Shown: positions 51,136 to 60,146, numbered from the stretch's first letter. The stretch is DNA of 64,000 bases from Arthrobacter burdickii (GCF_030433645.1 NZ_JAROCG010000001.1:2356001-2420000); one strand, 5' to 3'. Numbers and translations are program-made. Notes: generated from the sequence alone by a model not told the origin.

Positions 51136-53337
51136 ATGACGGAGACGACGCGGGACACGATCGGGACGGACGGCCAGCTGTCGCTGCTGCACGGCTTCGG
51201 GCCCGCGAAGCTGCCACAGACCGATCCCGAGCGGGCGTCGACGCGTCCCGTGGCCCGGGTGGTCCTCGACGCGCAGCTACCCCATCTCGACCGGTTCTTC
51301 GACTACGCGGTGCCCGCCGCGATGGACGCCGAGGCGCAACCCGGGGTGCGGGTCAAGGTGCGGTTCGCCGGACGCGAGCACACGGGGTTCCTCGCCGAAC
51401 GGGTCGATGAGGCGAGCACCACGGCCACGCTCCTGCCCCTGGGCAAGGTCGTGTCCCCCCAGCGGGTCCTGACGCCCGAGGTCCTGGCCCTCGCGACGGC
51501 CATCGCGGCGCGCTCGGTCGGAACGGTGAGCGACGTCCTGCGGCTGGCCGTCCCGCCGCGCATGGCCCGTGTCGAGGACGAGTTCCCTCCGGGAACCGCT
51601 CCGGCCGTCGCTCCGGCCGGCGATCCGGCCGGCGATCCGGCGGTCGATCCGGCGGTCGATCCAGGCGCAGCGAGGCCGGCACAGCCGGCCTCCGGTATCT
51701 TCCGGCGCTACTCCAACGGGCCGGCCTACCTGCAGCACCTGCGTGCGGGGGAATCACCGCGCGCGGTCCTCACGAGCCTCGGCGGCTTCGGCAGCACGGC
51801 GTGGACGGAGGAGATCGCCGAGGCCGTCGCCGAGACGGCTGCCTCGGGCCGCGGCTCCATCGTCGTCGTCCCCGACCAGCGAGACCTCGCGCGCATCGAA
51901 ACCGCGCTCGTGGCGCGCCTCGGCCCGACCGCCGTGGCCCGCCTCACGGGGGAGGACGGGGCGACGCCCCGGTACCGCAGCTTCCTGCGGATCCTGCACG
52001 GGTCGGCGACGGTCGCCGTCGGGACCCGTTCGGCCGCCTACGCGCCCGTGCGGGACCTGGGACTGGTGTGCCTGTGGGACGACGGCGACGACCAGCATCT
52101 CGAGCAGCGAGCACCGTACCAGCACGTCCGCGACGTGCTGCTGTTGCGGGCCGAGCAGGAGGGCGCCGCCGTCCTGCTCTCCTCCTTCTCCCGCAGCACG
52201 GAGGCGCAGCGGCTCGTCGACACCGGCTGGGCCCACGCCGTCCAGGCCGATCGTGCCGAGGTGCGCCGGGCGACACCGCGGGTCGTCCACGCCGCCGACG
52301 CGTACCAGATGGAACGCGACCCGCTGGCTGCCCAGGCCCGGATACCCCACGCGGCCTGGGCGGCGGCGCAGGCCGGGCTGAAGCACGGGCCCGTCCTGCT
52401 GCAGGTGGCCCGCACCGGATTCTCGCCGTCCCTGGCCTGTGACCGGTGCCGTCACGCTGCGCGGTGTTCCTCCTGCGCCGGGCCGCTGGCCCAGCCGAGC
52501 CGGAATGCTCCGCCGGCCTGCCGCTGGTGCGGGCGGCCCGAGACCTCCTGGTCCTGTCCCGAATGCGGCGGGGTCCGGGTCCGCGCAACCGTCGCGGGTG
52601 CTACCCGGACCGCCGAGGAACTGGGGCGGGCCTTCCCCGGCGTGCCGGTCGTGTCCTCCGCGGGCGAGCACATCGTCGATGCCGTCCGGGACGTGCCCGC
52701 CGTCGTCGTCGCGACACCCGGCGCCGAGCCCGTGGCACCCAACGGCTACGCGGCCGTCATCCTGCTCGACGGGAACGCCCTGCTCAGCCGTGAGTCCCTG
52801 CGCGCCGGGGAGGACGCCCTGCGGCGCTGGTTCTCGGCGGCCATCCTGGCGCGCCCGTCCACCGCAGGGGGCACCGTGGTCATCACGGGCGACGACGACG
52901 TCGCGGTGGGCCACCTCGTGCGCTGGGATCCCGCCGGCGCGGCGGCGCGGGAACTCCTGGAGCGGCAGCACCTCGGCCTGCCTCCCGCCGTCCGGTATGC
53001 CGTGCTGACGGGGACCCGCGAGGCCCTGACGTACTTCCTCGAAGGAGTCGAGACGGAGGGCGCCCGCGTCGTCGGGCCCGCGCCCGTCCCGCCGGACATC
53101 CGCCGGGAGGCGATGCGGGCGGCACGTGCAGCAGCGGACCCGAAGGACACCGGACGGTCGGGCGCTGCGGCCCCGGACGCACTCGCCGGGCAGGGAAGCC
53201 ACCGCGTCCTCCTGTTCTTCCCTTACCGGGCAGCAGCCGGCATGACACGGCAGCTGCGGGCCCGCCGCGCCACCCTGTCCGCGAAACGGACGGGAGAGCC
53301 GGTCCACATCCGGCTCGATGCGCTCGACGTGCTCTAG
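51136..53337 (+). CDS. priA: Primosomal protein N' (PriA), actinobacterial helicase-degenerate form
   Basis: A 733-residue PriA. The N-terminal 3'-DNA-binding domain (about 40-130; LDRFFDYAVP, GVRVKVRFAGRE) and eight zinc cysteines (CDRC, CSSC, CRWC, CPEC, about residues 435-477) are present. The helicase motifs are broken: the P-loop place reads GGFGSTAWTEE without GKT, and the DEEH box reads WDDGDDQH. Such ATPase-dead PriA proteins are typical of actinobacteria, so I treat it as a real gene acting as a structural replication-restart factor. A Pro/Asp/Ala repeat linker at residues 156-180 follows the DNA-binding domain. Confidence 0.9.
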   Translation: MTETTRDTIGTDGQLSLLHGFGPAKLPQTDPERASTRPVARVVLDAQLPHLDRFFDYAVPAAMDAEAQPGVRVKVRFAGREHTGFLAERVDEASTTATLLPLGKVVSPQRVLTPEVLALATAIAARSVGTVSDVLRLAVPPRMARVEDEFPPGTAPAVAPAGDPAGDPAVDPAVDPGAARPAQPASGIFRRYSNGPAYLQHLRAGESPRAVLTSLGGFGSTAWTEEIAEAVAETAASGRGSIVVVPDQRDLARIETALVARLGPTAVARLTGEDGATPRYRSFLRILHGSATVAVGTRSAAYAPVRDLGLVCLWDDGDDQHLEQRAPYQHVRDVLLLRAEQEGAAVLLSSFSRSTEAQRLVDTGWAHAVQADRAEVRRATPRVVHAADAYQMERDPLAAQARIPHAAWAAAQAGLKHGPVLLQVARTGFSPSLACDRCRHAARCSSCAGPLAQPSRNAPPACRWCGRPETSWSCPECGGVRVRATVAGATRTAEELGRAFPGVPVVSSAGEHIVDAVRDVPAVVVATPGAEPVAPNGYAAVILLDGNALLSRESLRAGEDALRRWFSAAILARPSTAGGTVVITGDDDVAVGHLVRWDPAGAAARELLERQHLGLPPAVRYAVLTGTREALTYFLEGVETEGARVVGPAPVPPDIRREAMRAARAAADPKDTGRSGAAAPDALAGQGSHRVLLFFPYRAAAGMTRQLRARRATLSAKRTGEPVHIRLDALDVL
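51601..51666. repeat. 12-bp tandem repeats coding the PriA linker
   Basis: GGCGATCCGGCC occurs twice and GTCGATCCGGCG about twice in a row, encoding AGDPAGDP and AVDPAVDP. Confidence 0.85.
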
Positions 53338-53422
53338 CCGACGGCTCGTCGTGTTCTAGCCGGCCGCGCGCACCGGGATAGCTGCGCCGGGATCACCGCA
53401 ACGTCTCCTCAGCCTGCGTCAG

Positions 53423-53998
53423 TCAGCCGTCTGCGCCAGTGACTGCGTCCGTTCCCGTGCTCGTGTCGGTTGCCCGCCGCGCGGTCCCGCGATTGAGCGC
53501 CAGATGCCCTCCCAGGAATCCCGCACCGGCCACGACCGCGTTACCCGCCAGGCCGAGCCCCATGCCCAGGGCATGACGGTCGCGGATCCGGGCGATCAGG
53601 GAACCGAGGAGGAGGAAGATGGCGATGTCGGTGCCCAGTGCGTGAACCGCGCCGATCCGACGCTCTGCGCCCGTCATCCCCGCCCAGTCATCGGCGCCGG
53701 AGAGCGCCGTCGGTACCGACGCCGCCAGCCCTGCTCCGACCAGGAGCGTGGCGCTTGAGCGTCCGCCGACCTCTCCGGCCACGTCGAGGATGGACGCGCT
53801 CAGCCAGCACCCGAGCGTCACGTCGGTGAGCAGGGGATGCACCGAGTGGCCGAGGATGCCCGTATGGAACGGGCTGTGCCCTGCCCACTTCAGCAGCGGG
53901 CCGTACAGAACCTCCTGGGCGACCGCGACCCGCTCCGACAGGGGATCCTCTCCCACGGAGTGCGCGACACGCTGCGGCAGTGACGGTTCCATGGTCAT
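53423..53998 (-). CDS. DUF2231 membrane protein
   Basis: A 191-residue protein of the DUF2231 type, with about four hydrophobic helices (for example LTDVTLGCWLSASILDVAG, ATLLVGAGLAASVP, TDIAIFLLLGSLIA, GLGLAGNAVVAGAGFLGGHL) and the HSVHPLLTD and ALSGADDW segments that carry His and Asp. Relatives with haem or metal are known, but no function is proven. Starts at ATG 53998 or 53992; TATACA at 54024-54029 (minus strand) is a good -10. Convergent with priA. Confidence 0.82.
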   Translation of the reverse strand: MTMEPSLPQRVAHSVGEDPLSERVAVAQEVLYGPLLKWAGHSPFHTGILGHSVHPLLTDVTLGCWLSASILDVAGEVGGRSSATLLVGAGLAASVPTALSGADDWAGMTGAERRIGAVHALGTDIAIFLLLGSLIARIRDRHALGMGLGLAGNAVVAGAGFLGGHLALNRGTARRATDTSTGTDAVTGADG

Positions 53999-54053
53999 GG
54001 ACGGTACGCCGGTGCCGTGCGGCTGTATAGAGCGTAGTGACGGATGGCGCCTG

Positions 54054-54341
54054 TCAGGGAGCGGGCACGGTCCGCCACCCGCCGGAATCGATCTCGACGA
54101 TGATCGGCGCGGTGCCTGCGGTGCCCCGCGTCCGCAGTGCCTGGGCGATGTCGGCCGGTGGTGCGGCGACAACGAAGGCCTCGCCGCGGTACAGGTCGGC
54201 CGTCTCCTCCACGAGGGCGACGACGGCGTCGGGACCGCGTGCCTCGAACCGGCCCGCAAGCTGCAGGCGCGCCAGCCATGAAGGCGGAGCGGCGTCGTTG
54301 TCGAGCAGGATCGCCGTGGCCGGGCACTGGAGGTCGGTCAC
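54054..54341 (-). CDS. Small hypothetical protein downstream of the glycosyltransferase
   Basis: About 95 residues from the GTG at 54341 (102 from an ATG at 54362 that overlaps the glycosyltransferase end). Soluble, alpha/beta looking: ATAILLDND, EAFVVAAPP, APIIVEIDS. I do not recognise it. The GTG comes one base after the upstream stop, so it is probably translated with the glycosyltransferase. It is real by position and codon pattern rather than by any motif. Confidence 0.5.
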   Translation of the reverse strand: MTDLQCPATAILLDNDAAPPSWLARLQLAGRFEARGPDAVVALVEETADLYRGEAFVVAAPPADIAQALRTRGTAGTAPIIVEIDSGGWRTVPAP

Positions 54342-54342
54342 G

Positions 54343-55428
54343 TCAGGCCCGCCGTCGCGCATGCTCGGCGACGGCCCGCTCGCACGCGAGCCGGAGCTGC
54401 CGTGCCGATGCGGCCCACGAGTAGGCGGACGCCCGCTCGAGCCCGGCTCGGGACGCCTCGGCCCACCGGTCCGGCTCCTCCAGGGTGCGCACCATGGCGG
54501 CCACCGCCGACGGGTCGTCCGGGTCGACGTACAGCGCGGCGGTGCCGCCGACCTCGCGGAAGATGGGGATGTCGCTGGCGATCACCGGGGTGCCCGTCGC
54601 CATCGCCTCGATGATCGGCAGGCCGTACCCTTCCGCCTTCGACAGGGTGACCAGCGCGGTCGAGCCGTGCAGCAGGTCCTCGTACTCGGCGTCGGTCACG
54701 CCGCCGTGGAAGACGACGCGGTCCGCTCCGGGAGCGAGGGCCTCGAGCTCCCCGCGGCGTTCCGGGGTGATGCGGCTCAGCAGGTGGAGCATGTGCCCGG
54801 GCAGGGCGGCCATGGCGCGGACGAGTGTCTCGACGTTCTTGTAGGGCATGAAGGAGCCCATGTAGAGCAGCGACGCCGACCGCGGCGCCTCCGGATCACG
54901 ACGGCGCTCCGTCGGCTGCGGCGCATTGCCCACGAGCAGGACCGGCCGGCGTGTCAGCCGGTGCCGGCGGATGAGGTCCGCCGTCGTGCTGGAGATGGTG
55001 GCGACGACGTCCGCGCGGTCGAGGAGGAGGCGCTGGGGCCAGTAGGCGAGGTGGTAGAGCCGCCAGAGCAGGCGCACGGGGAGTGGGAGGAACGACGGCG
55101 GCGTCGGGTTCTGGTAGTAAATGAGGTCGTGCAGGGTGAGGACGAGCGGATACCTGCGGCCCCAGGACCCCATGGTCTGCATGGGGCATACGACGACGTC
55201 GGGTTCGAGGGGGTTGATGCGCCGGGCGACGAACAATTCCGCGGGGGAGAGGGGACTGTTGATGCGCACGTGCGGCACGTCCGGCAGGAGGGCGAGCTGC
55301 CGGCGGTCGCTGATGAGCATCACGATGTCGTCCGTCTCGGCGAGCGCGGCGATCAGGCTGGCCCCGTAACGGCTGATGCCGTCGTGGTGGTCGGTGCGCG
55401 TGAAGCGCGCGTCGAACAGGATCCTCAT
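54343..55428 (-). CDS. GT4-like glycosyltransferase
   Basis: A 361-residue GT-B glycosyltransferase. The N-terminal domain has ILFDARFTR, GISRYGASL and HDLIYYQNP; the C-terminal donor domain has the GSFMPYKN loop and the E-x7-E motif in AEGYGLPIIEAMATGTPVI. Family 4 retaining enzymes use sugar nucleotides; the acceptor is unknown. No membrane helix is obvious. Its ATG overlaps the hydrolase stop (ATGA), third gene of a coupled set. Confidence 0.88.
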   Translation of the reverse strand: MRILFDARFTRTDHHDGISRYGASLIAALAETDDIVMLISDRRQLALLPDVPHVRINSPLSPAELFVARRINPLEPDVVVCPMQTMGSWGRRYPLVLTLHDLIYYQNPTPPSFLPLPVRLLWRLYHLAYWPQRLLLDRADVVATISSTTADLIRRHRLTRRPVLLVGNAPQPTERRRDPEAPRSASLLYMGSFMPYKNVETLVRAMAALPGHMLHLLSRITPERRGELEALAPGADRVVFHGGVTDAEYEDLLHGSTALVTLSKAEGYGLPIIEAMATGTPVIASDIPIFREVGGTAALYVDPDDPSAVAAMVRTLEEPDRWAEASRAGLERASAYSWAASARQLRLACERAVAEHARRRA

Positions 55429-56342
55429 GCAGGCGCGTCCTTCAGGCAGTTCTCCAGGAAGTCCTCCAGCAGCAGCGCTGCCTCGCGCGGCTTCTCGTAG
55501 TGGACGAGGTGGCCGACGTCGGGGATGATCTCCAGGGTCGCGTGCGGGATGAGCGCTGCCAACTCCCGCTGGCCGGCGACCGACCCGATGTCGTCGTTCT
55601 CCGCGGCAAGAAGCAGGACCGGCATCGTCAGCTCCCGGGCACGATCCCGGACGGTGCCCGAGATGGACGCCCGGAACGCCTCCAGCACTACGCGCCGGCC
55701 GGCGAACGAGCTGAAGTAGGCGTCGTGCTGCCCATGGATCCAGCGCCGCAGGTTCCTGTCCTTCGTCTTGGCCATGAAGATGCTCATACCCCGCACGATC
55801 GCGGGATTCGACAGGAGCGCCCGCCCGGCGGCTTCCGGCAGGCGGTCCGCGGTGACGTAGTAGCCCTCCGCCAGCCGGGATGCGGCCCGGCTGGGCCCCT
55901 CGAGGGCGGGAGCACTGATGGGATTGACGAGGACCAGGATCCCGACGAGGTCCGGGTCCAGGGCGGCGGCCTCGGCAGCGACGATCGACCCGAAGGAATG
56001 CCCGAGCAGGACGCGCGGTTCCGGGACGAGTCTCCGGGTGACGTCCCGAATGAAGCGGGCGTAGGTGGCGACATCGTGCGTGCCGCTCAGTTCCTGGCCC
56101 TGCCCGAACCCCGGCAGGTCCGGCAGGAGGACCCGGTGCCCGGGTAGTTCCTCGACCAGGCGCAGCAACCCGTGGTGGTCCCCCCGGAACCCGTGCACCA
56201 TGACGATGGTCGCGCCGTGCGGAAGGCGCGGACGTTCGTTCGGTCCGCCGGCGGAATAGTCGGCGGAATGGTCGGCGGGGTAGTCCCAGACCCGCTGGAG
56301 CGTCCCCTCCCAGGGGATGCTGCGGACGACGGCGTGGCGCAT
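55425..56342 (-). CDS. Alpha/beta hydrolase
   Basis: A 305-residue alpha/beta hydrolase: oxyanion VMVHGFRG, nucleophile serine in LLGHSFGS, acid in AAENDDIG, histidine in VGHLVHYEKP. A cap region sits at about residues 155-230. The start ATG at 56342 shares one base with the AKR stop (TGATG). Soluble, substrate unknown; it may act on a product of its neighbours. Confidence 0.87.
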   Translation of the reverse strand: MRHAVVRSIPWEGTLQRVWDYPADHSADYSAGGPNERPRLPHGATIVMVHGFRGDHHGLLRLVEELPGHRVLLPDLPGFGQGQELSGTHDVATYARFIRDVTRRLVPEPRVLLGHSFGSIVAAEAAALDPDLVGILVLVNPISAPALEGPSRAASRLAEGYYVTADRLPEAAGRALLSNPAIVRGMSIFMAKTKDRNLRRWIHGQHDAYFSSFAGRRVVLEAFRASISGTVRDRARELTMPVLLLAAENDDIGSVAGQRELAALIPHATLEIIPDVGHLVHYEKPREAALLLEDFLENCLKDAPA

Positions 56343-57175
56343 CAGCCCACCCGGTCCGGGTGCGAGCCGAACCGCTGGTCCCGGTCCAGTGCGTCGAGTG
56401 CCGCGAGGTGCGTGTCCGTGAGGACGAACCCGAAGATGTCGAGGTTGGAGCTGATGCGCTCGCGGGAGCTCGCCTTCGGGATCGTGAGGATGCCGTGCTG
56501 CAGGTGCCACCGCAGGATCACCTGCGCCGGCGTCCGCCCGAGCTCGGCCGCGATGCGTCCGACGACGGGGTCCTGCAGCACGTTGCCGCGTCCGAGGGGA
56601 CTCCACGCCTGCGTGGCGATGCCGTGCCGTTCGTGGAACGAGCGCAGGTCGTGCTGCTGCAGGTACGGGTGCAGCTCGATCTGGTTGAGGACGGGGACGA
56701 CGCCGGTCTCGACCAGCAGGCGCTCCAGGTGCGGCCGCTGGAAGTTGGAGACCCCGATGGACCGGACACGTCCTTCCGCCTGGAGCCGCCCGAGGGCACG
56801 CCAGGTCTCGACGTACAGGTCTCTCGACGGGCACGGCCAGTGGATGAGGTAGAGGTCCAGCCGGTCGAGGCCCAGCAGGTCCATCGATGCGTCGAACGCG
56901 CGCAGCGTGGCGTCATGGCCGTGGTCGTCGTTCCAGACCTTCGACGTGACGAACAGGTCCTCCCGGTCGCCGGTCTCGAGGTAGGCCCGCGCGGCTTCGC
57001 CCACGCCGGCTTCGTTGCCATAGAGGGCCGCCGTGTCGAGGAGCCGGTAGCCGGCGTCGAGCGCCGTCGAACAGAGGTGCGCGGTGTCCGCGGGGGGGAC
57101 CTTGTAGACGCCGTACCCGACGACGTCGATCGGGGTGCCGTCGGCGAGAGCGACGCGGGGGACTGAAAAGCTCAT
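56342..57175 (-). CDS. Aldo/keto reductase (2,5-diketo-gluconate reductase type)
   Basis: A 277-residue AKR5-like enzyme: DTAALYGNE (catalytic Asp and Tyr), VTSKVWND (Lys), LYLIHWP (His), and the NADPH segment IPKASSRERI. Full length. First of the set AKR -> hydrolase -> glycosyltransferase -> small ORF on the minus strand. Confidence 0.92.
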   Translation of the reverse strand: MSFSVPRVALADGTPIDVVGYGVYKVPPADTAHLCSTALDAGYRLLDTAALYGNEAGVGEAARAYLETGDREDLFVTSKVWNDDHGHDATLRAFDASMDLLGLDRLDLYLIHWPCPSRDLYVETWRALGRLQAEGRVRSIGVSNFQRPHLERLLVETGVVPVLNQIELHPYLQQHDLRSFHERHGIATQAWSPLGRGNVLQDPVVGRIAAELGRTPAQVILRWHLQHGILTIPKASSRERISSNLDIFGFVLTDTHLAALDALDRDQRFGSHPDRVG

Positions 57176-57234
57176 GGGGGAACTCTACCGAGATCGGCCC
57201 GGGCAGGGCCTGCGCCCGGTGGGCCCTGCGTCGG

Positions 57235-57891
57235 TCAGCGGGGATCGAGCCCGTCGAAGATGAGCTCGAGCCCGTACTCGAATTCGTCCGCGAAGTCGTA
57301 GCCGGGCTGCATCACGATCCCGGTGGCGATCTCCATCACCCATGGGTACTGCCCGCCCGAGAACTGCTCCATGATCGGTGCCGCGACGTCGGCCACCGAG
57401 TCGGCGCCGCTGAGCGGCAGGGCCACCTCCTGCAGCGCGAAGCCGTAGATGTAGCTGTCGAGCAGTGCATAGGCGTGGGCCGTCGCGCGGAGGGTGAAAC
57501 CGGCGCTGCGCAGGGTGCCGAGCGTCGCATCATGGTGCCGCAGGGTCGCCGGGCCGGGATGGGTCCGCGATTCGAGCAACCCCACCGCCCAGGGGCGGCG
57601 ACTCAGCACCTCCCGCATTGAGCGGGCACGGACGAGCATCTCCTCCCGCCAGGGATTGCCGATCACCGGAAGGTGGACCTCGCCGAAGACCAGGTCCACG
57701 ATGCCGTCGAGGATCTGCTCCTTGTTGGCCACGTAGTAGTAGAGGCTCATGGGCCTGCTGCCCAGCTCCTGGGCGAGCGTGCGGATCGTCAGGCCGGCGA
57801 TACCCTCGCGGTCGGCCAGTGTGAGCGCGCACCGCAGGACGCGCTCCCGGGACAGGGGGATGCGTTCGTCGGTTCCCGTGCGTGCGGCCAT
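57235..57891 (-). CDS. TetR family transcriptional regulator
   Basis: A 218-residue repressor with an N-terminal helix-turn-helix (LRCALTLADREGIAGLTIRTLAQELG then MSLYYYVANKEQILDG) and a TetR-C-like ligand domain. I choose the ATG at 57891, with GGAGG seven bases upstream. It diverges from an alcohol dehydrogenase gene and the palindrome at 57918-57932 lies between, the usual layout for a self-regulated repressor of its neighbour. Ligand unknown. Confidence 0.9.
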   Translation of the reverse strand: MAARTGTDERIPLSRERVLRCALTLADREGIAGLTIRTLAQELGSRPMSLYYYVANKEQILDGIVDLVFGEVHLPVIGNPWREEMLVRARSMREVLSRRPWAVGLLESRTHPGPATLRHHDATLGTLRSAGFTLRATAHAYALLDSYIYGFALQEVALPLSGADSVADVAAPIMEQFSGGQYPWVMEIATGIVMQPGYDFADEFEYGLELIFDGLDPR

Positions 57892-57917
57892 CGCGGCGCC
57901 TCCTCGGCCTAGTGTTT

Positions 57918-57932
57918 TCGTACACTGTACGA
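57918..57932. promoter_or_regulatory. Palindromic operator between tetR-type gene and alcohol dehydrogenase
   Basis: TCGTACA and TGTACGA flank a single C: a perfect 7+1+7 palindrome in the 89-bp divergent gap, 26 bp ahead of the repressor start. It probably binds the TetR protein. Confidence 0.75.
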
Positions 57933-57980
57933 TAATCTGCTCGCGCGGGTTCCGCACCGTGCGGCCCCGGAAAGGCAGTC

Positions 57981-58991
57981 ATGCAGGAACGGCTCGGGAG
58001 GACGACGGCGGGTACCGGGACCATGAGGGCGGTGCTGCAGGATGCCTACGGCAGGGCTGAGGTGCTGCACCCGGGCGATGTGCCGGTGCCAGGGATCGCG
58101 GCGGACGAGGTGCTGGTCCAGGTGCACGCCGCCGGGCTCGACCGGGGGGTGTGGCACACGATGACGGGACTGCCGTACCTCGGGAGGCTGGCCTTCGGGC
58201 TGCGCGAGCCGAGGAATCCCGTGCCCGGCATGGACGTTGCGGGTGTCGTCGTCGCAGTCGGTGCCCGTGTCTCGCGCTTCGGCGTCGGCGACGAGGTGCT
58301 CGGCGTCGGTCGCGGCACCTTCGCGGAATACGCCACGGCGAAGGAGGGAGCCCTCGTGCACAAGCCCGCCGTGCTGTCCTTCGTCGAGGCCGCCGCGCTG
58401 CCGGTCTCCGGCGTCACGGCGATGAAGGCGCTGCATGACGCCGGTCGGGTCGGCGAGGGCCAGCACGTGGCGATCCTCGGGGCCTCGGGTGGTGTCGGCA
58501 GTTTCGCGGTGCAGCTCGCCAGGGCGGCAGGAGCGCAGGTCACGGCGGTCTGCAGCGGCGCCAAGGGCGAGTACGTGCGCGCACTGGGTGCCCACCACGT
58601 CATCGACTACGCGGCGCAGGACTTCGCGCACGGCGGTGCCGCGTTCGACCTCATCCTCGATATCGGCGGCACCCCCTCGGTGGCCCACCTGCGCCGTGCG
58701 CTCGCGCCGGACGGCACGGCGGTGATCGTCGGCGGTGAGGGCGGAGGGACCCTGACCGGCGGCCTGCACCGACAGATCGGAGCCGTGGCGCTGTCCCCGT
58801 TCGTTCGCCAGAGGCTGGCCATGGTCTTCGCCGTGGTGCGCGCGGAGGCGCTCGAGCGGCTCGTACTCCTGATCGAAGCCGGCTCCGTCGTGCCGAGCGT
58901 CGACCGCGCCTTCCCGCTGGCGAGGGCTGCGGAGGCAATGGATTACCTCGAGTCGGGCGCCGTCCGCGGCAAGGTGGTCCTCACGGTGTAG
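57981..58991 (+). CDS. NAD(P)-dependent alcohol dehydrogenase / quinone oxidoreductase-like (MDR, zinc-free)
   Basis: A 336-residue medium-chain reductase. GroES-like N-terminus (PGMDVAGVVVAVG) and Rossmann domain with ILGASGGVGSFAVQLA. The catalytic zinc cysteine/histidine pattern is absent, placing it with quinone oxidoreductases and enoyl reductases. GAAAGG is five bases before the ATG. Likely repressed by the divergent TetR protein. Substrate unknown. Confidence 0.88.
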   Translation: MQERLGRTTAGTGTMRAVLQDAYGRAEVLHPGDVPVPGIAADEVLVQVHAAGLDRGVWHTMTGLPYLGRLAFGLREPRNPVPGMDVAGVVVAVGARVSRFGVGDEVLGVGRGTFAEYATAKEGALVHKPAVLSFVEAAALPVSGVTAMKALHDAGRVGEGQHVAILGASGGVGSFAVQLARAAGAQVTAVCSGAKGEYVRALGAHHVIDYAAQDFAHGGAAFDLILDIGGTPSVAHLRRALAPDGTAVIVGGEGGGTLTGGLHRQIGAVALSPFVRQRLAMVFAVVRAEALERLVLLIEAGSVVPSVDRAFPLARAAEAMDYLESGAVRGKVVLTV

Positions 58992-59018
58992 CCGCGCGTG
59001 CTTCGGGCGTTCCTCCGC

Positions 59019-60020
59019 TCAGGTGTGGACGAGGCGCCGGGCGGCTCCCTCGTCCAGGATGAGGTCGGTGGCCAGTCCCGCCGCGAGCGCCCCGCGCAGT
59101 CCATGAATCTTCGATTCTCCCGACACGACGCAGATGCGCCTTCGAACCCGCCTGAGGTCGTCGAGGTCCGGGCCGGTGCTGCGCTTGTTGAGCAGGATGT
59201 CGCTGTGGGTGCCGTCGGCCCGGAAGAACATGGTGGCGACGTCGCCCACGACCTCCTCGCTCTCCAGAAGGTCGAGGTCCTCCCGGTCCAGGTAGCCACC
59301 GCTGTAGACATGGCTGGGGATGCCGGCGCCGATGGACCCGACACCGAAGATCGCCATGGTCATCCGGCCCTGCAGGTCGAGGATGCGGCGGACGCTGCGC
59401 TCCTCCCACATCGCCGTCTTGGTGGCCGCATGGTCGAAGAACGCGGGGACGGGGAACTGTTCCACGCGCGCGCCGTAGGCCTGCCCGAAGCGCCGCAGGA
59501 TCTCGCTCGCGTAGGTGATCCCCGTGGTCTGGGTGTTGCCGGCACCGTTGAGCTGCACGATCGTGCTGTCCTGGGTCTGCTTACGGGTCAGGTGATGGCT
59601 GACGGCGCTCAGGGTGGACCCCCAGGCGACGCCGATGATGGCGTTCGAGTCCACGAGGGGCCCGATGGTACGGGCCGCCTGGATAGCGACGCGGTCGAGC
59701 ACCTCGGAGTCGCTGATGGAGTCCGCGACCGGCACCACGTGGACCTCGACGCCGAACCGGCGGCCGATCTGCTGCTCCAGGGCCGGCGCACGCTCGGATG
59801 GATTGTTGACCTGGATCTGGACGAGGCCGGTCTCACGCGCCGTCGAGAGCAGGCGGGAGACCGTGGAGCGCGAGGTGCGCAGCTCGCGCGCGATGGCGTC
59901 CATGGTGAGGTCCTGGAGGTAGTACATCTGGGCAGCCCGCAGGGCATCCCGCGAGCGGTTGCCCTGCGGGCGCTCCACCTCTGCGGACTCCCGCACGGGA
60001 CCGCCCTGCGTCGTCGTCAT
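59019..60020 (-). CDS. SorC/DeoR-type sugar-binding transcriptional regulator, likely of glycerol genes
   Basis: A 333-residue regulator: N-terminal helix-turn-helix (AAQMYYLQDLTMDAIARELRTSRSTVSRLL) and a sugar-phosphate-binding domain (DSNAIIGVAWGSTLSAV, QLNGAGNT). It diverges from glpD, and an inverted repeat lies between, so I infer that it controls the glp genes with glycerol 3-phosphate or a related phosphate as ligand. The start ATG at 60020 has a weak ribosome binding site. Unrelated to E. coli GlpR by subfamily. Confidence 0.88.
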   Translation of the reverse strand: MTTTQGGPVRESAEVERPQGNRSRDALRAAQMYYLQDLTMDAIARELRTSRSTVSRLLSTARETGLVQIQVNNPSERAPALEQQIGRRFGVEVHVVPVADSISDSEVLDRVAIQAARTIGPLVDSNAIIGVAWGSTLSAVSHHLTRKQTQDSTIVQLNGAGNTQTTGITYASEILRRFGQAYGARVEQFPVPAFFDHAATKTAMWEERSVRRILDLQGRMTMAIFGVGSIGAGIPSHVYSGGYLDREDLDLLESEEVVGDVATMFFRADGTHSDILLNKRSTGPDLDDLRRVRRRICVVSGESKIHGLRGALAAGLATDLILDEGAARRLVHT

Positions 60021-60039
60021 CCCGCCAGTCTGGCCGCCT

Positions 60040-60055
60040 TTGCACGTTTGTGCAA
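60040..60055. promoter_or_regulatory. Operator of the glycerol module
   Basis: TTGCAC and GTGCAA around GTTT, a 6-bp inverted repeat, 20 bp upstream of the regulator start and next to the glpD -35. This is the sort of site bound by SorC-family regulators. Confidence 0.6.
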
Positions 60056-60060
60056 TCCGA

Positions 60061-60089
60061 TTGACTGTTATTCCCACTGCTCGAAGAAT
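60061..60089 (+). promoter_or_regulatory. Promoter of glpD
   Basis: -35 TTGACT (60061-60066), 17-bp spacer, -10 AAGAAT (60084-60089). The operator lies just upstream. Confidence 0.55.
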
Positions 60090-60146
60090 GGAACCGCAGC
60101 ACCCATTCCAGACAGAGAAGCTACAGAGAAGCGACGGAGTAGTCCC

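Noticed and set aside
51136-53337. PriA as a decaying pseudogene because helicase motifs are lost
   Set aside because: The frame is open over 733 codons, zinc and DNA-binding parts are intact, and actinobacterial PriA proteins typically look like this.
53338-53422. Terminator between priA and the DUF2231 gene
   Set aside because: Only a 5-bp stem (AGCCG/CGGCT) is visible, too weak to call.
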